A DNA stretch of 64,000 nt. Source: Bagarius yarrelli (Eukaryota > Chordata > Actinopteri > Siluriformes > Sisoridae). Below, piece by piece: positions 1 through 12,400 of this stretch (positions are counted from its first letter, which is position 1; every line of letters begins with the position of its first letter). The translations under genes were made by a program, and so were the position numbers. The notes below the pieces were generated by a model. It had not been told where the DNA came from. It saw only the letters and a list, made by a program, of their open reading frames with translations, and searched no databases. The stretch spans positions 2,868,241 through 2,932,240 of the forward strand of contig VCAZ01000014.1 of assembly GCA_005784505.1 (NCBI GenBank), written 5' to 3'.

Positions 1-619
1 TATATACGAAAACTTTGCCTGCCTGCTGCCCATACTACTGCCCTGAAAGTACGTGAGGAAAATTGGATGATTATTCCATAAGTAAGGTTTACTATCTTTA
101 TACCAACACAATGCAACTGTGTCAGTCACAGTGTTCTGGAAGTAACTTTGGCCAAATGTGAATTAATTCTTTCCTCATATTTTTCTTATTAAAGTTTTTA
201 GGCATGCCGTATAGTTTTAAATTCCAGCACCTGGAATTCCGCTCCATGTTTAGTAATGTGTGACTCTTATACGCTGATTTGATTGCTCTCCTTCAACAGC
301 GATGACTTGACCTGGGAAACTTTAGTTTTTACCGTGTCGCTTTGTCACATACAGAGTTCAGCTTTTCTCTCAATCCAGTAATTTAAGAAGTATTATCCAC
401 AACCATTGACTCCAGATGATCAGACCCTGAAGTTTTGTAATGATGTCATCTGAATTAAGGAATCTTCTACTGACATCATCGGTAATTCCATTTTCTCCTC
501 AGACCTACAGTAATTGAGACAGCTGTCGATTAGGACATTGTAGACAGTAGCAGAGCTGTGTTTCAGTTTATCTTTGTCAGGTCTAGCTTTGTTGCTTGTC
601 TTGGTCGGTGTCTATGGAA

Positions 620-800
620 CGTTATGGTTCAGGTTCTGGCACAGGTTCAGGTTCATGGTCCAGTTTTGTCAGGTCAGGTTGTGTTAGATTTTATATTTAG
701 GTTTCTCTGTTTTTTTATTTGTTTGTTTTCTTATTTATTTTAATAATAAACTGTACTTGCAGCCCCACCCGATCTGTGCTGTAGTGCAGCATTTTTACAC
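620..800 (+). repeat. Retroelement-like tail with AATAAACTG motif
   Basis: Sequence ending aataaactgtacttgcagcc resembles the ends of copies near 31,080-31,165, 41,080-41,430 and 60,285-60,690. These share an aataaactgca motif. Family not identified. Confidence 0.4.
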
Positions 801-865
801 TCATTGTGCTGAATTTATACATTTTACATCTTGAATGATAGGATAATAAAAAATCTACCGGTGGA

Positions 866-1030
866 TTTCAATTCATAGAAATGGTATCAATTAAAGGATT
901 AAAATTAGCGTTTTAGATCACATGACCACCTTTTTGTTTTGTTTAAATCACTATTTCTTATTGTGATGCCTATGAATTGTACACCAAAAAGTATTGGGAG
1001 ATAAAAAAAAAAAAAAAGTGTTGAAGTATG
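866..1030 (+). repeat. Dispersed repeat R1, copy 1
   Basis: Shares ordered blocks with 3685-3850: gatttcaattcata, acatgaccacc, tgcctatgaattgtacacc and a final gtgttgaag/gtgctgaag. Same orientation in both. Family unknown. Confidence 0.6.
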
Positions 1031-1344
1031 GTAAAATCTGTGCTTTGCTGTTAACAATTGTTCCCACAAGCAAATATTGTAGTGTATAATGTAGTTTGGT
1101 GCAGTTTTAATACAGACACTTTAAATTCTGGAACTATGGGTACTGAAATTTCTGTAAACACGGCAGAATGTTTAGGGTATGTTTAAGATTTTTACTTATA
1201 TACATTACATGATTTTATATATTTAAAAATGATTTAACATTTTAAATTATTATTTGTTATGGATTAAATTGAAGTAATCGGACTAGTTAAATTTTATACA
1301 TTATTATTATTATTAGTTGTAGTAGTAGTAGTGTTTGTAGTACA

Positions 1345-1532
1345 TTTGTAGCATTTGGCAGACACCCTTATCCATAGTGACTTTTATATTTATTTCATTT
1401 ATACAACTGAGCAATTGGGGGTTAAGGGCCTTGCTCAGGGGCCCAACAGTGGTAACTTAGTGGTGCTAGTGATTAAACCCCGATCTTTCAATTGGCTGTT
1501 TAACACTTTAACCACCGTGCTACCACTTCCAA
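1345..1532 (-). mobile_element. SINE-A copy
   Basis: tRNA-derived SINE read on the minus strand: A-box-like gtggtagc...ttaaagtg, B-box-like region, ...gagcaaggccctt and the gataagggtgtctgccaaatg tail. The same family recurs more than 20 times in this window. Confidence 0.75.
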
Positions 1533-1649
1533 ACAGTGGAGAAATGTAATAATAAAGTTCTGACAACCACCAGCTTTTCTGGTGTAACAAAAATGCTCTA
1601 CACATCCAAAGCAAAAACATGATAATAAATGAAGCAATGAATCTTATTA

Positions 1650-2201
1650 TCAAAATCTTGCAAACTTTTATTGCTTAAACAAAACAAATACTAAACATGA
1701 GCACCGAAAATCTTTGAGCCATGCAGAAGTAAACCTCAACCCAACAAAATCTGGATTCATGTTCCATCTTGGTTTAAGGAGTTGATCATACACTCAAATA
1801 TTCTCCAGAACAGATCTGCTTGAAGAATTCTAGGAAGGCTTTTTTTTATTTTAAAAATATTTAAAAAAACATACACAGATGGCACCTGGGTGTCATTTCC
1901 ACCTCTTGCCTTTGACTGTTATTTTTACTAAAACGAGTGAATCTCAAGTAATAATCAGATTCAAATGTAATGATTTACAAAAAAAACCCCCAAAAAACAT
2001 CCTATGAAATATGTACATACACAGGGACAATTTACTCAAATTTCCTTTCTGAATCTCCAATTATTTCATCTCTTTTCCAAATCACATTCTATAAAAAGTA
2101 TCTTATCCAGAGAGGCCACCTTTTTAATAACTTTTTATTTTTTATTTTCCTGAAGCCTGATTTTTTTTAAACATTTAAAGGGTCCATTTGTTTTTCCCAT
2201 C
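1650..2201 (-). other. postn: Probable postn 3' UTR
   Basis: About 550 bases follow the stop codon before the first good poly(A) signal. No SINE lies within it, unlike the flanking DNA. The 3' end is inferred, not shown. Confidence 0.5.
1667..1672 (-). terminator. Candidate postn poly(A) signal AATAAA
   Basis: The plus strand reads tttatt, so the transcript reads AATAAA. An alternative AATAAA-like stretch lies in the A/T run near 1,840-1,850. Confidence 0.45.
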
Positions 2202-2251
2202 TCACTGACTCTTGGGTTGGCTGGTCATTCTGGTTCTCCTTCTGGTTCCAA
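2202..2251 (-). CDS. postn: postn coding exon 21: basic C-terminus and stop
   Basis: Encodes VGTRRRTRMTSQPKSQ then TGA at 2204-2202. The RRR cluster and terminal SQ match human periostin (GSRRRL...RSQ). The acceptor is CTTTTCCAG. Confidence 0.9.
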
Positions 2252-5200
2252 CTGGAAAAGACAGATGGAGGAAATGACATAAGCGTATCTTATGTGTGTG
2301 GGTTGTCAACCTCAAACATTACATTTATGTTTTTAATGCGAATTATAGGCCGTGATTACAAAAAGACATGCGTATATTTGCTTTGACATTTCCAAAGCGT
2401 GCGCACATTACAGCATTCCTATTTTCAAACCTGTTGTGTGTTATAAAGACAGAGTTTATTATGGCTTTAGACCAACATATTTATTGCAATGTCTAATGTA
2501 TATACAATTTCATTTTGGTTAAATTTTAAAACTAAACCTTCAATAAGAGACAATAAAATATAATGGCCACTCTATTAACCCTTAATATAGATAAAAAAAA
2601 CATGATAAAACCCCCATTAAAAACATGATTTTAGTCTATATTAAGGGTTAATAGAGTGCCTATCATGTGGCTATTTATGATCCAGTGTACTCTTAATCTA
2701 TATTTTCACATCATAGTCAGTTTATGCGTATGAATCCTTGTGTTTCTATTTTTTTAATTATTTTTATAATTTAATTCAATTCAGTTTTATTTATATAGCG
2801 CCGAAGAGTGTGTTTTTATCTTAAACACGGGATAGTGCGATTATGACCAGTGTCCATTAAACAATCATATACAGTAAAAAATCTATAAAAGGTATAAGCA
2901 AACTAGAGCCGGCAATCTCGGAATGCCTCAGGATCTTCGCAATGTGTCATTTTTTTGTTAACATTTTCTTTCTCAATAAAAAAAACTTTCCAGGGCTTCT
3001 TTTTACATTTACGGCTTTGGCAGACATTCTTATCCAACTGAGCAGCTGAGGGTTAACGGTCTTGCTCAGCCCCAGTGGTTTTAGCTTGGTGGTGCTGGAA
3101 ATTAAACCAACGATCAGTCAATCAGCAGTCCAACATCTTAACTATTACGCTACTGCTGTTAATGTTATTCTTAAAAATTTAAGTCATTTAATGTATTTTA
3201 TAGCTAGTTTTAAAAAATTCTACTTTATCAATAAAAACATTTGGATGACCTTCGTTTTTTATTGACTTTTGACGTTTTCTAAAACGTACAGCAGACTATT
3301 AATCCAAAGTCCTTACCTGGCACACGCTTTCCTGAAACTCGTTTTTCTGTAAAAAAAACAAAGAAAAAAAACATGTAAATCCAATCTGATGTCTTGGTCA
3401 ATAATGCTTTAGGAAATACTGAGAAGTGCTGATGACCAGTGCAGTTTAGACAATTTACAGAATCTTACCTTGAATGGCGTAGGCAAGTTTCTCGGCATCT
3501 GTGCTCAAACTAACGAACTTCGTCTCAGGTCCTGTATAGGAATAAATCAGAGTTAATCAGCATTAAAGTTATGCATAAATGGTCTTTAAGGTTTCCAAAG
3601 TTGGAAGAGAAATCTAAGAAAGAACAGAGATCTTTGCATATAGCACCGGGTCTCAAAAAACCCAAAGTTAAACAACACCTCAGGATTTCAATTCATAAGA
3701 ATTTTGTTAATTAAAGGGTTAAGATTAGGGTTTCAGGACACATGACCACCACCAAATTTTGTATATATTTTTTTTAATTAAAAGTTTAAGTCAGTATCTT
3801 CTACTATAATGCCTATGAATTGTACACCGAAGGTAAAAAAAGTGCTGAAGAAAGAAAAGAGTTGTTAACCCTTTAAAATCCCAGCTTGTTTTTCACATAA
3901 AATCCGGTTTTACTATTAATTCTCTTTTGATTGCAGTAAAAGCAAGGAAAGTATGTATTTAGCAGAGGGAGCACTGTAAATCTGCACGCTGGGATTTTAA
4001 AGGGTTGATGGAAAAGGTTTATAGAAGGAAAACAGCAGAAAGAAGAGGGTGATATTTTTCTAGCTCCAAAAAAAAAAAAGCATGCATTCAAGAGGTTTTG
4101 CACGAGACATCGCACTACCATTGTGCTCCATATCGGCAGTGCTGCTGAAAAAGATCTCAGGACCTGTTGATGCAAAACATTTGAGCATGGTTAATGGCTT
4201 CCACATTCCCAAAGCACAGCAGAAGCGCTAGATGCTGAGGTAGCAAAAGTGTAAAACCAAAGGACACATTGAGAAACTTTTGAGCTATTGTGGTTGTTAA
4301 ATTGATCTATCTATGGTTACCCACAATTGTTCTTCTGTACACTTATATTTCTCATGCATATTACATTTATCAAGCTGAATACGAGTGTGATATTTATGAA
4401 AATCCAATTTTCTGGATTTGCAGACTGAAATAATAGATGTGATGAATTACTCCATTACTAAAGACTGATAAAATTAATTAAACATCCATTCATGCATTCA
4501 TCCATTGAAGGTTTTGTTGTATCCTGAATGGGATTCAAACATGTATAAATATATTACAGCTAATAAGTCAGGCTATTCAGTTAGGACAAAATTAATAGCA
4601 CTTCATAAATAAAAATTAGCATGTCTATATAATTTGCAGTAAAACAAACACAAAGCTACGTTAGCAGAGCATTTGTGAAAGATTTGATACATTAGGAAGC
4701 AGTCGTTTTACCATTTCATCATCATCTCTGTGAGCAAATTTGTGGCTGTCATGTCAAACAGGTATGAAACTTGTTAATATATAATGGCATTAGGCAGTAT
4801 TTTGTGTATGTTTAACCATAAAGATGAACAAAACTTTTGTAGTAATTTACATAAATTCACTATTATAAAAACATTTTTCTATCTAAACTGCACAAAAATA
4901 GCATTTACCTTCAACAACTCTGGTCACATTAATAATAGACGGCTCCAAATCGATAAATCTTGTAATCTTGGTTATAGTAGGCTCCTTTTCGAAGACTCTC
5001 GTAACCTTGGTCAGGGTCGGTTCTCCCTTGATAACATGTGTAAATTTAGTAACAGAGGGTTGTCCCTGAACAACTCGGGTCACTTTGGTGACCCCGGGAA
5101 CTAAAAAAAAAAAATTGGGCAAAGTGAAAAAGAAAATGAGCTCATTAGCTATAATATAGAAATATAGTAGTCAACATTTGAAGTGGACGTAAGTGGTCAT

Positions 5201-8200
5201 AGGACAAAAGTATTCGTTTCTGTGTAGTGTAGTGTAATATATATTACATACAGGGTGTCCCAAAGATTCCATTTTTTTATGAAAACCATTTTCCAAGCTC
5301 TCCAGATCTCACCCTACTTGATTTTTATCTTTGGGAGCATTTGAAGGCGATGTTGTATCAGGAAAAGATACAAAACATAAATCATCTCAAGGAATGTATT
5401 ACCTTGAGACACACATTGAAATGTGTCTTTAAAACAATGCTAGTCATGTTAAGCATATTATTATATAAATAAAAATGTTTTTTATAAAAAACATTTATTT
5501 TTTTTGTTTTTCATATGTATGGAAACTTATAGGACACCCTGTATATACATATAGATTTAGTATTATATAGTAATAACGCTCAGTTTTTTTTGTGGTCGTT
5601 CAACCACAAGAACATTAGTACAAATCAGGTTAGGGAGCCTGGGGTGCAGTCAGTGAGGCCAGAGTTCTACAGCGGACCACTTAAAATCTTTTACTCTTAC
5701 TTACAGTATACAAACAATCTCCTCATGGAGCTAGCTACACGGCATTGTTTGGTTTAAACAGGTTCGGGTGTCCTAGTATATTTAAAGAGCAAATGTATTG
5801 TATAATATCTAAGGACATCCTATACAGTTGTGTGCCTTCAAGTTTGTGGTAACAGTTTTCGGAAAAAAAAATACCCACACAAAAAGCTTTTGTCCCAAAT
5901 CGTTTGTCCAGATATTTTGCATTAAATAAACCTTAATAATAATTATTAATGTTTAATACCTGTGATGATTCTCTCTGAAAAAGGTGAAAAAAAGCATTTT
6001 AAGAAATTGTGTACATTTTTCTTATAATCATATTACTGTTTGATCATTCTACCATTTTGATTAAACTTACTCATAAACGTCAGTGGAATCTCTTGAAATC
6101 TGTAGCCTGATACATACTGTGTAAAAGAAAAGCATATATTCATGAATAATCAATCTGTATTTGAAAGAAACATTTGTACCCTGCTTACATATAATTATCT
6201 TAAATAGAAGAATAGAACAGTGGTGTAATAACTAAGTTATAATTATGTAATAACAATTCTCACTTACGCTCTTTCTTTATAAGGTTTCTTTATAAGGGTC
6301 CTGCATGTAAGTAGCTACTTAAATATTTATACAAAAATATACAAGACCCCATAAAGGATAAAGAATGTTACATAATGCATATAAAACAACGAAACCGTGT
6401 ATTATGCCAAACATATTTAGAAAAAGATATCCTGCAAAATTTCTACACTATTTGTACTGGTAATAAATTTAAGGGCAATTATTTAGGGTATTCGGTGACC
6501 TATGTAGTTTTAGAATGTTTGGAAAAACTTTATATTAATAACATCGATAAAGTTTTACTTTTAAAGATGTTCTAAAATTTTAAACCCTACCATAAACAGA
6601 TAATTACACACACAACATGTCAATCTGTTACACATTTATATTTATTGGAACTTCTCTGTTGTGAAGGAGGAATAAAACACTTCAGAACATGTTGTTAATG
6701 GAAATGAACCAACTTCAGGGTGATGACCGTGGGCTCATTTATTTTTTCCTATAAAAACACATCTTAACAACATAACAGTTTATTCCTCACTTCATTCATG
6801 GCATTAGCCTTACATAAGATTTACATATATGGATGTGTTGCATGTTTGTATTGTTTATCCCTATACATTCTGTTACCTTAATCTGGATGTATGTGATGAA
6901 GCGTTTCAGGAGTGTGAGGAATTCCTGGCTTCCAACAGGAACATCTGTGCAAAGAATTTCACATGAAATGAGGTTCAGCTGAAAACTGAAAGCTCTGTTA
7001 TTTACATTTTTAGTAGATGTAGTGCATTTCAAGCAGTGCAGACCTTCAGGGTACAAAAGGTTCTTGATGATATGAACGACTCCGTTTGAAGCCATCAGAT
7101 CAGATTTGGGAATCTGAACAGAGTTCACCTTCATGCCATCATTACCCTGGAAAAAGAATTAGTGGAGTACAATAATCCCAGCAGTAAGAAACTTAAAGTC
7201 TATTATAATTTTAGTTTGCACCAAATTTAAACCGTTATTTTTTCATTTACAGCATTTGGCAGACACCCTTATTCATACGTTTATGTTATTTATACAACTG
7301 AGGAATAAGAAGATACAGACCTTTCTCAGGGGCCCAGAATTGGTACCTTGGTGGTGCTGGGAAATGAACCCACAATCTTATGATCAGCAGTCCAACATTT
7401 TAACCACTGAGCTACCAACTCCCTAATGTTACCAGTTTTATATATATTTCTTAGAAATTTTGGTGGTTTATTACGCCATTTTGCCACATAGACAATGTTT
7501 CCCACCAACAGAAGATGGTGGCTCAAAGGTTAAGGTGTTGGTCTGATACCTGGAAGATTGGGTTTTGATTACACAAACACCAAGTTGCCACTGCTGGGCC
7601 CCTAAGTAAGGCCAATAACCCCTGATTGCTCAGTTGTATAAATAAGATAAATGTAAGTCACTCTGGATAAGGACGCCTGCCAAATGCGGTAAATGTAAAA
7701 TCTTTCAATTTTATAATTGTATTATTAAAATTTGCATTGATTCATATCCATTGGTTGTTACACCATCTAATAATCACTTATATGTTTTCTATAAAAGAAA
7801 GAGAACCTTATAAAAAAACAACGATCAAGATTTTTTTTTCTTTTTGGATGGATAAGGTTCCAAGTCTACCGCAGTACGTGGTAGAAATAGTTTTATTTAA
7901 TTTTTGAACCTCATCTATTTAAAATAAATCTAATTGTGAGCCTTAAGTAAGGCCTGCAAAGGTAATAACAGGCAATACTTTACACCTTGTTTGACACTGG
8001 ATCTAACAAAAAACTGTACCTGGACATGACAAATTTCAACCAGTTAAAAAACAGCCTGTCAGTGATCTTTAAACACTTACAAACAAGACTTTAAGGTGAC
8101 TGCCCTGCAGAGATTTGAGTAGGTTAGTGACTCCGGGCTCCAGACCTCCACCGATGTAGATGCCTTTGCCAAAGTGGTATAGCAGAATGGCTCGGAGGGC

Positions 8201-9389
8201 ATTGGGATCACCTGATCACAGAAAACAGAACTAATGAGAGTGATGTATACTGTCGGTTTGTAGTAGTCATATCCTGTATACTATTCTCTGTCTGGTTCTG
8301 CAGAACCCAAACTATTAGAAACCATTGAAATTATGAGGACAAGATGAACGAGAGAGAACATCTGAAACTTGCTCTTCAGAATGTTGATATCCTTTTCAGT
8401 GAGTCCAGCAAGAGCCTCATCGCTTGGGGCAAACAGGGTAAATTCTCCATCCTGCTTTAGCAAATCAGTCAGACCAGCCGCCTCCATCAGAGACAAAAAG
8501 ATCCTGCAGACATTAAGAACATCAACTGGCTAAGTTTTATGAAAATTCTTATTAATTGGATCACAGATTTATTTTGACGCTACTGGAAAAAAGTGCTTTT
8601 ACAACAAATATTTTCAACCTTCCTTGGCTTTAATGCTTTCTGAAATATAATCCAGAAAGAGGAGCTTTTTAAATCAATAGACCTCATGACTTATATGCAA
8701 GTATAATTGCTTGTCATGTATAAATCTTCCTTTATCATTTTTAGAGCCTGGGGCTTTGCATAAAACAGTGATTTTCCTTCAGTGAAGATATTAAATCTGT
8801 CAAAAACTTAAGAACTACTGGTCAAATATTTTTCAAAGAACCTGCTGGCAATATGCTATATATTAGCCCACAGTTAACGAATTAATGGATTGCCTGATAG
8901 ATGTGCATACCAGTAGAGATTTGTACAAACCTGTTCATAAGAGCTTTCTTCATGTCTATTACTGTTTATGATGTCAACATGGTGTACTATGTAATGCATA
9001 GAAATAATAAATGATTCAATTCTTTGTTTGTTTGTTTTTTAACCCTTAACAGTAATCGTGAACCCTGAGAGCGTTGGGAACAGGATAACTAACATTATAC
9101 TTAGTTTATTGTATTCTTAGAATAGGAAATATTTCATTTGGTAAGATGTTTTGTTTTGTACTTTATGTCTGGGTCTGTCGGTGAAAATGTCAGTGATAAA
9201 ATGCACTGGGTTATTAACTTTGGTAACACGCCAACAAATGGCACAGGAAATATAGCTTTGTGTGTCTTGTGCTGCCATCTGTGGGTGTGTCTTGAAACTT
9301 TTTGATAGCCCTAGTATGTGTTAGGTTAACCAAACTGGTCAATAGTTTCGCTGTTATCCAGAAGAGAATTTTTTGACTGTCTTTCTCCA

Positions 9390-9429
<40 letters not shown>

Positions 9430-12400
9430 TTCTCTTTCTTTCTCTCTCTCTCTGTCTTGTACACACACAGTGTGTGTTTGTAATTTTTCCAGATCATTTT
9501 TTTTAAAGCCTTATCACCAGTATACTTGAAATTAGCCCTTAAGAATGAGATATATACGTATATTTAGGATGGCTAAAAAGTAATTTATTAATTATTTAAA
9601 AATTCCAAATTTCTGAAAACAAATCTATGGAAATAGTTTGTACATGTACTTTAAATCTCCTAAATCGTTAAATCTCAACATAGACACCAGTGCCATCAAT
9701 TAGTTTTCTGAAAACTGTAATGCGTCTTCTGATAAAAGTCGTTTGCAATATTGCTGCAAACTTTCAAGTCCCCGCGTGTGCGAGACTTAAAATCGAGACT
9801 GTTTACTAGCATCTATTTAAACACTATTTTTATCATGACTCCAGTAGGATAGTAGTATAGCCATTAAATATTGCATCCAGATCGACTTACATTTATCTTA
9901 TTTATACAACTAAGCAATAAGGGGGTTGAAGGCCTCGCTCAAATGCCCAGCAGTGGGAACTTAGTGATGCTTGAATTTAAACCCTTCTGGTTAGCAGTCC
10001 AACACCTTAACCACTGTGCTACTACCATTACCTTGCTTAGTTAAAGGTGCAGTGTGACAACTTGGAAAATGCTAATTGTAGCCTGATAGCACAGAGGTGT
10101 TCCTCCCACCCTTGGCATTCAAAGTCAGGCCTCCTAAACGCATAAACATGCACAGACTAGAAAACTAGAGACAACATTACTACAGTACATCATGTGACAT
10201 TTACCGGTGAGACAACTTTATATTATAATTATTAACAGTTCTAAACAACCAAACATAAAATAGTACCTAATTACATGCTGCTGCTGTAGTCAAGCTACTT
10301 CATAAAGATATACACTCTACATAAGCTATTGGTTACTATCAAAATCCAATCACACCATATTTCTACACATCCAAAAAAATATTGCAACCATGACTTCATC
10401 TTTCAGACCCCTTGAATCCTGTAGTCGTCTCCAGCGTAGAAACGGGATTTATTCGTTTGGATTTTCTCTCTGTTTTTATGCAGCCTTTTTTTTCCGCAGT
10501 ACTTGAATGCACTGTTAACAAGTGCCAGATTGATGGATAGTTGATGGATTCCAGCCCATAGGTTGTCCATTTATTAAACTTAAAAGGAACGGCAATCCCA
10601 TTCTATTTCTGGTGTCATCTTTCACACTTTGATTTTGTTAAATAATTAGCCTGTAAAATGTTTCTGAAATTAAATTTTGTACAATTGCACAAGCCAATTT
10701 TTATCTCCACAATCAAATTTTAGTCTTTCTAACTGAGCAGAAAAATGCCTAAACTGGCAACCCTGGCTGATGACGTATTATGTTTGCGTGAACAGGGTGT
10801 GCAGAGGTACGCAAATAAATATGATGACAGGCAGGTGGGAAAGCCTATCATAATTTTCGGACCAAACCTTCTGATTGGATGAACATTTCTTAGTTCTAAG
10901 CCTTGCACAGAATATATATCAAACATTCGGACCCTTTACCTAAATGATGTAAAAACCAGCAGAAAAAAACTAAAAACCTTATTTAAACCAAATTACTCAC
11001 CCTGCTTTAATATTTTACCCACCCAGTAATTTAATCCGTTTTCAGCTTTTGCATAAAAAATATTTTTCCTTAGCAGTGAGTATGATTTTTTTTCCATATC
11101 ATTATTATTCACAGTCATACCATTCACAGGTATTATCTACTCCATTAGCACTTTTTTCTCCATTTTCGATGCTATTTAAACTATAATTTTGAAATTTTTT
11201 CTTCACCTAAGGAAATTTCAGAATTAATTTTGATTACTTAATTTTTAAACAAGATTATAGTTAACTATTTTTTTAAATCACTCTAATAAACCTGATATAA
11301 ATTTTATCTTTCCAGACACAAATTTGTTCCAAATCTTTCCCCGTGAGAGATAACACCATGACTCATCAATGGTTGTAAGTATAAAGCAAACCCTAAAACT
11401 GTGTGTCCAAATGTTGGTCTGACTTTTTACACTGAATGTGGGGTGTATCTTACTTGAAACCTTGATGATCAGTCAGCAATTGGAACATGGTGGATTCAGC
11501 TGGTTTAATTAGAGTCTTCATGAGGTGGAGAGCGCCGTTGTGTCCCTCTTTGCTTCCTCGGATCAAGCAGGCGTTTTCAATGCACACAGCCTTTTAAGAT
11601 AATAAAAGATGAGATTAGCTCTATTTTTATGTTACAACCGGGGAAAAGAAGCAAATATGAAATATCACTTAAAGCACTTAGATTGCTGTGATTTCTTTCT
11701 TCTGTTGTTACGATATAAGCGTATGCTTTAATGTTGAGCTGTTTTTAACACAATTGCCGGCTTTTTGAAGTTGCTATTACTTCAGTTCCAACAAAATTTC
11801 TCAAAGAACACACCAATTAAAATAATTATTAAGGTTCATAATGAAGTTATAGCAGAAAACACCACTAGGTTGGCCCTTATGATTTAACACAACTTCCAAA
11901 TTTTACATGTCTTCTACTGAAAAAAAGTTGTTTTTTCTGCTATTGACTGCTGTGATTGGTGTATCTGTACAGACTTACTGTGCGGTAGACGAACACCCGG
12001 AGGATCTTTCCTCCCAGAGTCTCCAGACGCAAGCCATTAAACAGCTGATTCAACACAATCTTGTTCTTCAAGATGTGGTTTTCAAGAATGATTCTCAACA
12101 GGCTCTGGTCCATGGACATGATCTCATCTATAGTAAACATCCAACACTGTTTATACACCCTGATACTTAAACAAGATACATACATGAGAACGTGTAAAAT
12201 GAACTGCATGGGTGGTTGATCCCTCAATGATTATTCTGGAGAAGGACATCCTGTGATGATTCTCTAATGCAGTGGAACTCTGGTGGTTAATGTGTTGGAG
12301 TTTAAGTGAGTTCAAGCTCCAGGGTCATCAAGTCTCCACTGCTAGCCCTTTAAGAAAGGTCCTGAACCCTTAACTACCCCTAGATTGTAAATTAATCTGG

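Larger units (their letters stand above)
1..1344. other. 3' flank of postn, no gene seen
   Basis: AT-rich DNA. It holds one retroelement-like tail (about 620-800) and one copy of a dispersed 165-bp repeat (866-1030). No coding exon was recognised on either strand. Confidence 0.6.

Noticed and set aside
4784..5104. 106-codon plus-strand frame with repeated NNSGH-like words
   Set aside because: It is the antisense shadow of the postn 13-residue-repeat exon. The repeat pattern comes from the minus-strand coding units.
7513..7699. tRNA genes at SINE heads (here and at the other SINE copies)
   Set aside because: A and B boxes are present but no cloverleaf with proper arms is formed, and each is followed by the same SINE body.
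9214..9468. Arg/Glu-rich 84-codon frame
   Set aside because: Created by a (CT)n microsatellite.
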